64,000 nucleotides of DNA from Zantedeschia hybrid cultivar (lineage: Eukaryota > Streptophyta > Magnoliopsida > Alismatales > Araceae), in NCBI GenBank assembly GCA_030544215.1, contig JARZZO010000001.1:39025670-39089669 (forward strand). The letters are read 5' to 3'. Shown one piece after another: positions 59,383-64,000 of this stretch. The notes beneath the pieces are model-generated. The model was not told the origin of the DNA. It did not search any database and saw only the letters and a list, made by a program, of their open reading frames with translations. Made by a program: the position numbers and the translations under genes. Each line of letters begins with the position of its first letter. The first letter of the stretch is position 1.

Positions 59383-59705
59383 GTGATGACAGTTTCTACG
59401 TGTTTACCCGAGATCTGCCACCATCTGATGAAAGGACTATTAACTATGGCATTATGATGCCTTGAGATTGGAATAGAGGAACGGTGTAGCTATCCTCGCG
59501 TTTATCCGGCAGCTGCATTCTTACTCTACTCTTTCACGTATTGATGGTAAAGTTTAGACCAGGTATAATGGTCTACTGTGTTTACCCGGGACCATTAAAG
59601 ACTTGGGAGCCGAAATAAGATCGGATATTGCAAGGAGTTGCAATTACCATGAGATGGTTGCTCTAAGATAATGGTATGATACTGTGTGTTTACCCGAGGT
59701 CATAC
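59383..59705 (+). other. Four-hairpin RNA module in copia C leader
   Basis: Loops of the TGTGTTTACCC type at 59397, 59494, 59573 and 59682; spacing 97, 79 and 109. Stems: TGTAGCT 59485-59491 with AGCTGCA 59511-59517 (one U.G); TAATGGTC 59566-59573 with GACCATTA 59590-59597 (8 bp perfect); GTATGA 59674-59679 with TCATAC 59700-59705. The first hairpin's stem is weak. Further stems follow: GAAGAC/GTCTTC near 59741 and CTGTAT/ATACAG near 59758. Ends 175 nt before the gag ATG at 59881. Confidence 0.8.
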
Positions 59706-59880
59706 TGTGATTCTTGGAGATTCTGATCCTCACTAGAAGACCGTCGGAGTCTTCCGTTCTGTATACCTGAAGGTTATACAGTCCGTCGAAAAACAGTGAG
59801 AAATAATTCAAGATAAAAGACCATAATTGAATTATCAGAACTATCTACTTAAATCACGTTATTTCCTTCGATTCACTAAT

Positions 59881-62666
59881 ATGTCGTCTATTCGAGGAGT
59901 TGGCATATTGGATGCCAATACTTCTCATACGGAGATTGACTAGAAAACTCTGAAGAATGTCTTCAGCGCCAAGTGAAAGTCACTATCCTAATCAGATATC
60001 ATGAATCCTCTTACTTGGATAGACCAAGGTGAAGAGGTACTCATGGTATGTCTTATTGGAAGACAATGATAGTCATGAAAGCTCTTGTTTGGATAGACCA
60101 AGATGAAGAGATATTCATGATATGTCTTTGAGAAAGACAAGTGGTAAGATTTTAAACGATCGAATCCACACCTGAAAAAGGATAAAGGAAAGTCAGCTGA
60201 GATAGAGAAGTAGCAATTCTCCCACTGCAACCAATATAAGGATATTAGTAAAGGCAAAAAGGAATATGGAACTTGAAAGAAGTTTCATATATTCTTATTA
60301 TCATCTTTTGCATGTCTATTGGAGAATTAGCGTATCCAATATGAGATATTGGAAACGATTCTTAGAACTGCGATAGTGTGCAGACTTAAGCAAGTAAAAA
60401 GGAATTGAGAAAATGCAAGTGTTGAGTTAGACTCAACTATTGTTCATGATATTCATAGATTACTGTTAGACAGTAAATCTTTGTATATTTATAAGAGTCA
60501 AATATGAAACTAAATAATTGTTATTTAGTTGCATAAGATATCAAGAGTTATAAAAGTGAATAACGTTGACTGAGAATGAACAATAGTTGTTCAAATCAGT
60601 CAATACACTATAAATTCTTGGAGTGACATTTCATGTGATGAATGTTCACAAGTCTCCTATGGAAATGAACTGTGTGAGTCCTGATTATCTATGGTATTGT
60701 ACATAGGATTGTACAATAAGAAATTTTTGATGCTGATGCATATTGATATAAACAGCTCAAAGGCCAAAGATAATCACTACTATTGACTTACCTTATAATT
60801 CACTCTTGGAATGATTCGACTGCATGTACTTACTGAAGTACAAGACGAATATATCTGAGAGATTAAGGTATAAGATCAATATGAAGTATTAGAATTTTTG
60901 ATTTGATCAAAGAAACTAATACTTAGGTATATGATTCACATAAATCATTAAGAGGATAATTGTATCCTCACTCGATTGATCTTCATTGTACATCATAGCA
61001 ATATGATAGAATGAGGAATTGCACCTTATTAAGATATGGTGCAATACATAATAAGATTTGCCTAATTCTTATCATTTTGAATATGAGTATGAACATTAGA
61101 TGTCCATACTTTAAAGATGGTTCCAAATTAGTCAGTGTGTGTCCATATAAGATATGGAAACCAAATAATTCATATGAGATGTGAATTATGAACAAACCTG
61201 ATCTTAAAGTCAGGTATTACCGCGATGTGAATTTGTAAATGTCTAAAGAGTTTGGACATTACAATTATTGGTCAGGCGAAAATGAAATAATTATCGTCCT
61301 GAAAGCTGTCTTATGTGAAGAGGAATATGTCCTCAAAGAAGACAGTGGGAGCTGATAAAACTAGAAGATGTTCTAGATTCACAAGTTTACATAAGATTAT
61401 TAGATAATCTTTAGTTGTTTGGAACCACTCATAACACACATCAAAGAGCTTCATAGATTTTTGAGATTCTCTCAGTGATTAGAAGGATATGTTTGACGTA
61501 TCTGATTTAGCAAGATGAGAGGAGCTCAAAATAGATTATGATCTAAAACCTATGATAATGATGCTCTCTGTCATTACAACTTTGAGATTGATAAGTTTAT
61601 TAGAATTCTACTTGTCAATACTGTCTATCATAAGATGATGACAGTTGGATATTAAAAGCTTCCACTCAATGTGATTGAGGTAAAGATGTATATGATACAC
61701 CTTTAAAGCTTTTAGAATGTCCAGGAAGCAAGTTATGATTTCAAAATTATTTTGAATCAAACTGAAGCTTCCTAAGTTGTAATAAAAGTTTTGACTTAAT
61801 GGTCAAATATTATGTAATTGTTAAGAATGATTACGAATTGTGTGTGTTCAGAAAGGATAATGGGAGCACGGTCGCTTTAGTAATGTTTTATGATAATAAC
61901 ATCAAAGTCATTAAGAATGACTTCAAGATGTTACTATTAGTGAAAACATTGTTAACCATGTTTTCCTCCATAATAAGTTTTAGTTATAATATCCCACGTA
62001 TTGGAAATACGAATCTATTAAGATAGATTAGTGGGGATATTATATTGACCTGTATGTCAAGATGTTTGGCATAAATTTCATAACAAGTCTCAATTGTTGA
62101 GATATGGAATTTATTCCTTTAAAGAAAAGGTTCCTTAAGGATACATGAGTGAATTGCATCATTAAGTGCTTGAGAAGTGTTAAAGATACATTCACATATA
62201 TGGAGAGAATGATTTGAAACTATGAGGTCACACTGACTCAAATTTCAAGTCAAATAATGGATTCAACCTTCTAGTAGAAAGGAATGAATTGGAATGGTTC
62301 CAATCCAGAACTCGATATTAAGGTGACGACATAGACAAGTGATACTGTTATTAGAATAGTATGGATGAAAAGGTTCATCCCTGAACTAGATGTAGTTCTA
62401 GAAGGTCTCTAATACCATCCTATCGTTGGAGGACAACAGTGGGAGCAATGAATTGTGTGATCGAGCCATGGTCTCTTCAGAAGTTACAGAACATTCTGAG
62501 ACTCTTTCACAAGTTTAAAGACAAAGGATTAAGAGGAAATAACGTAATGGAAATATTCCATATGTAGATAATTTAGTGGATCCCTGACCAAGTCTTAGTC
62601 ACAGACTTTATGTGAGCATCACCTAGATTTGATGGAGATCAAATGCGAAAGTGATTGGCTTGAGTC
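59881..62666 (+). pseudogene. Decayed gag-pol of copia C
   Basis: ATG 59881 gives MSSIRGVGILDANTSHTEID and a stop. A duplicated 80-bp phrase (GGATAGACCAAG...GAAGAG) lies near 60015-60110. The rest tracks copia pol in order with no long frame; 61799-62026 keeps a reverse transcriptase remnant where YVDD has become YDNN-like. Much of the decay is shared with copia D. Confidence 0.75.
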
Positions 62667-62678
62667 CAAGTGGGAGAT
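62667..62678 (+). other. Polypurine tract of copia C
   Basis: CAAGTGGGAGAT immediately before the LTR start TGATGGATATAGG. Confidence 0.85.
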
Positions 62679-64000
62679 TGATGGATATAGGTGTCCTCTA
62701 AGCCAATCATAAGACACCTATTTCAATCTGGTTCACTAATAAATGACATTAAATTCATTATGTAGATTGGCATATTTATAATTGCGCATAATGAAGTCCA
62801 TGAATATGTGCAATAGTCATCAGATTATGATGAGATCATAATAATGAGACTGATGACTTATAAACACATATTCTCAATTGTTCCTAGTCGTAGGATGTTT
62901 GAGAAGGACATCAAACATCTGGTTAGACTAGTACAGGTTATTCCAGCTCATATGATGAGGGTGACTGATCTCGTTAGTTACTAGTGTGGAGACACAATGG
63001 TAAACCTGTAGGTGCTCATTGGAGAATGAGTTCACTGAACTGATCCGACATGAATCGCCGAATGGTAATTTACCTGACTGTCAATCGGTTTAATTCATCG
63101 TCACAGTAGCGTGGTTGATCCTTGGACTTGAGACACCAAAGACACCATGTCGGCGGACTTCTGGACTTTGACCTTGACCTACGAATCCCTATCCACGAGA
63201 TCTCTAATAGTCAAGGATCTGGTCCAACGAAAGACCTTCGAAGGTGATTGTATGTTCAATAAAGGATCGTTTGCTCTCAGGTAACTGGAGAGAGAATGCT
63301 CTAGAATAGATCTGTAGGAGTCTCTGGCCAGAGCAGAAACAATATCAGAAAAGTGGTTTTCGGATATTATAAAGCGGAGTCAGATTCAAGTGAGTTAACA
63401 ATCTAGGGTTTGACAGTTGACCATACCCTAGGTTAACTCAAGAGCATTGTGCGAACGAAGGATTATAGCCACGTGGTAACTGTGGACGGACAGGTTCCAT
63501 GAGTGGGTTGCTGAACCCCATTACCTTTCGGGATCATGCGGTGTTGCTTGGCACCCAACTTGATCAGAAGTCCGACCGAATTTACATGCGATGATAATTC
63601 GGTTGAGTAATTAGTTAATATCTAGATATTAATTAATTACAATAAGTCAATAACTAGTTATTGGACTTAACGGGCTGAAAACCAGACTGGTAAATAGGCC
63701 TAGAGGGTCATACGCAATAAGATTCTCAGTCGGTGGTACATAAGTGGGATTTATATTAACTCGGGGACTTTTGTGAAAAGTTGCGCCGACTTAATATATA
63801 TATGCGCTGTTGAGAAACCCTGGGCCAAGCTCCAGGATTTCTCTTGCTGGCCGTCATCCCTCCCTTTCTCTCTCCTCCTCTGGACGTCCCGTTTGAGGCG
63901 CCAGAACAGTTTCCGTCTCCGCCGCGTGTGATTCCCGAAAGTCGAGAATTCCCATCGGCGGGATTTCAGCAATCGTTGCGGCGACGGATCTTCAGCGAGC
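62679..64000 (+). repeat. 3' LTR of copia C (end outside window)
   Basis: Starts TGATGGATATAGGTGTCC. 1322 bp are present of an expected 1590 or so. It matches the copia D LTR reversed. Confidence 0.92.

Larger units (their letters stand above)
55108..64000 (+). mobile_element. Copia C: Ty1/copia element, noncoding, runs off the window
   Basis: Order on the plus strand: 5' LTR 55108-56631 lacking its first 60 bp or so, primer site 56633-56645, leader, hairpin module, decayed gag-pol, polypurine tract 62667-62678, and a 3' LTR from 62679 (1322 bp visible). Highly similar to copia D throughout, including short conserved peptides in the leader (58608-58793 against 7886-7701). Confidence 0.92.

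Overview
This is plant nuclear DNA, probably dicot and pericentromeric or otherwise heterochromatic. It consists almost entirely of nested LTR retrotransposons. The evidence is initiator-Met-tRNA primer sites, Ty1/copia and Ty3/gypsy (Tat and chromovirus-like) pol domains, a LINE 3' end with a T-tract, plant-only PMD and DUF7745 domains, and target-site duplications (TSDs). I see no host gene, tRNA or rRNA.

Layout, left to right. (1) 1-3805: 5' LTR, primer site and decayed interior of a Tat-like element (Tat1); its LTR is an array of GAGTCTGCGC hairpins. (2) 3806-10926: copia D, minus strand, noncoding, with most of its left LTR missing. (3) 10927-36087: Tat2, plus strand. It has a pol with two RNase H domains, two antisense spliced genes (PMD, about seven exons; DUF7745, two exons) and a 3' LTR at 34787-36087. 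Tat2 is interrupted by solo LTR G1 (19381-31302, TSD gccgg). G1 itself contains full-length copia A (20189-29509, minus, LTRs of 1552 bp each, TSD ggtat). (4) 36088-46690: gypsy E, minus, cut by Tat2, carrying solo LTR G2 (36286-38373, TSD catga) and a solo copia-A LTR (41572-43109, TSD tgtac). (5) 46691-51005: 5' LTR, leader and gag of Tat3, minus. (6) 51006-54751: copia F, minus, truncated at both ends. (7) 54752-55107: a 5'-truncated LINE, minus. (8) 55108-64000: copia C, plus, a near relative of D, running off the window.

The most interesting signal is a structured RNA module just upstream of gag in all four copia elements (A, C, D, F). It has four hairpins at conserved spacing (about 110, 80 and 97 nt). 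Within an element the four loops share one sequence while the four stems differ but still pair. Most non-Watson-Crick stem positions are G.U only in the transcript sense. Copia A carries a different loop, replaced at all four sites. This looks like a packaging or dimerisation signal.

Other main observations: two families of short palindromes (GAGTCTGCGC and GGCGTC) fill unrelated LTRs; a 791-bp identical tract in otherwise about 4% diverged copia A LTRs suggests gene conversion; complementary LTR breakpoints near 3806 and 55108 suggest an inversion of about 51 kb. All coding regions carry lesions, many consistent with C-to-T decay.
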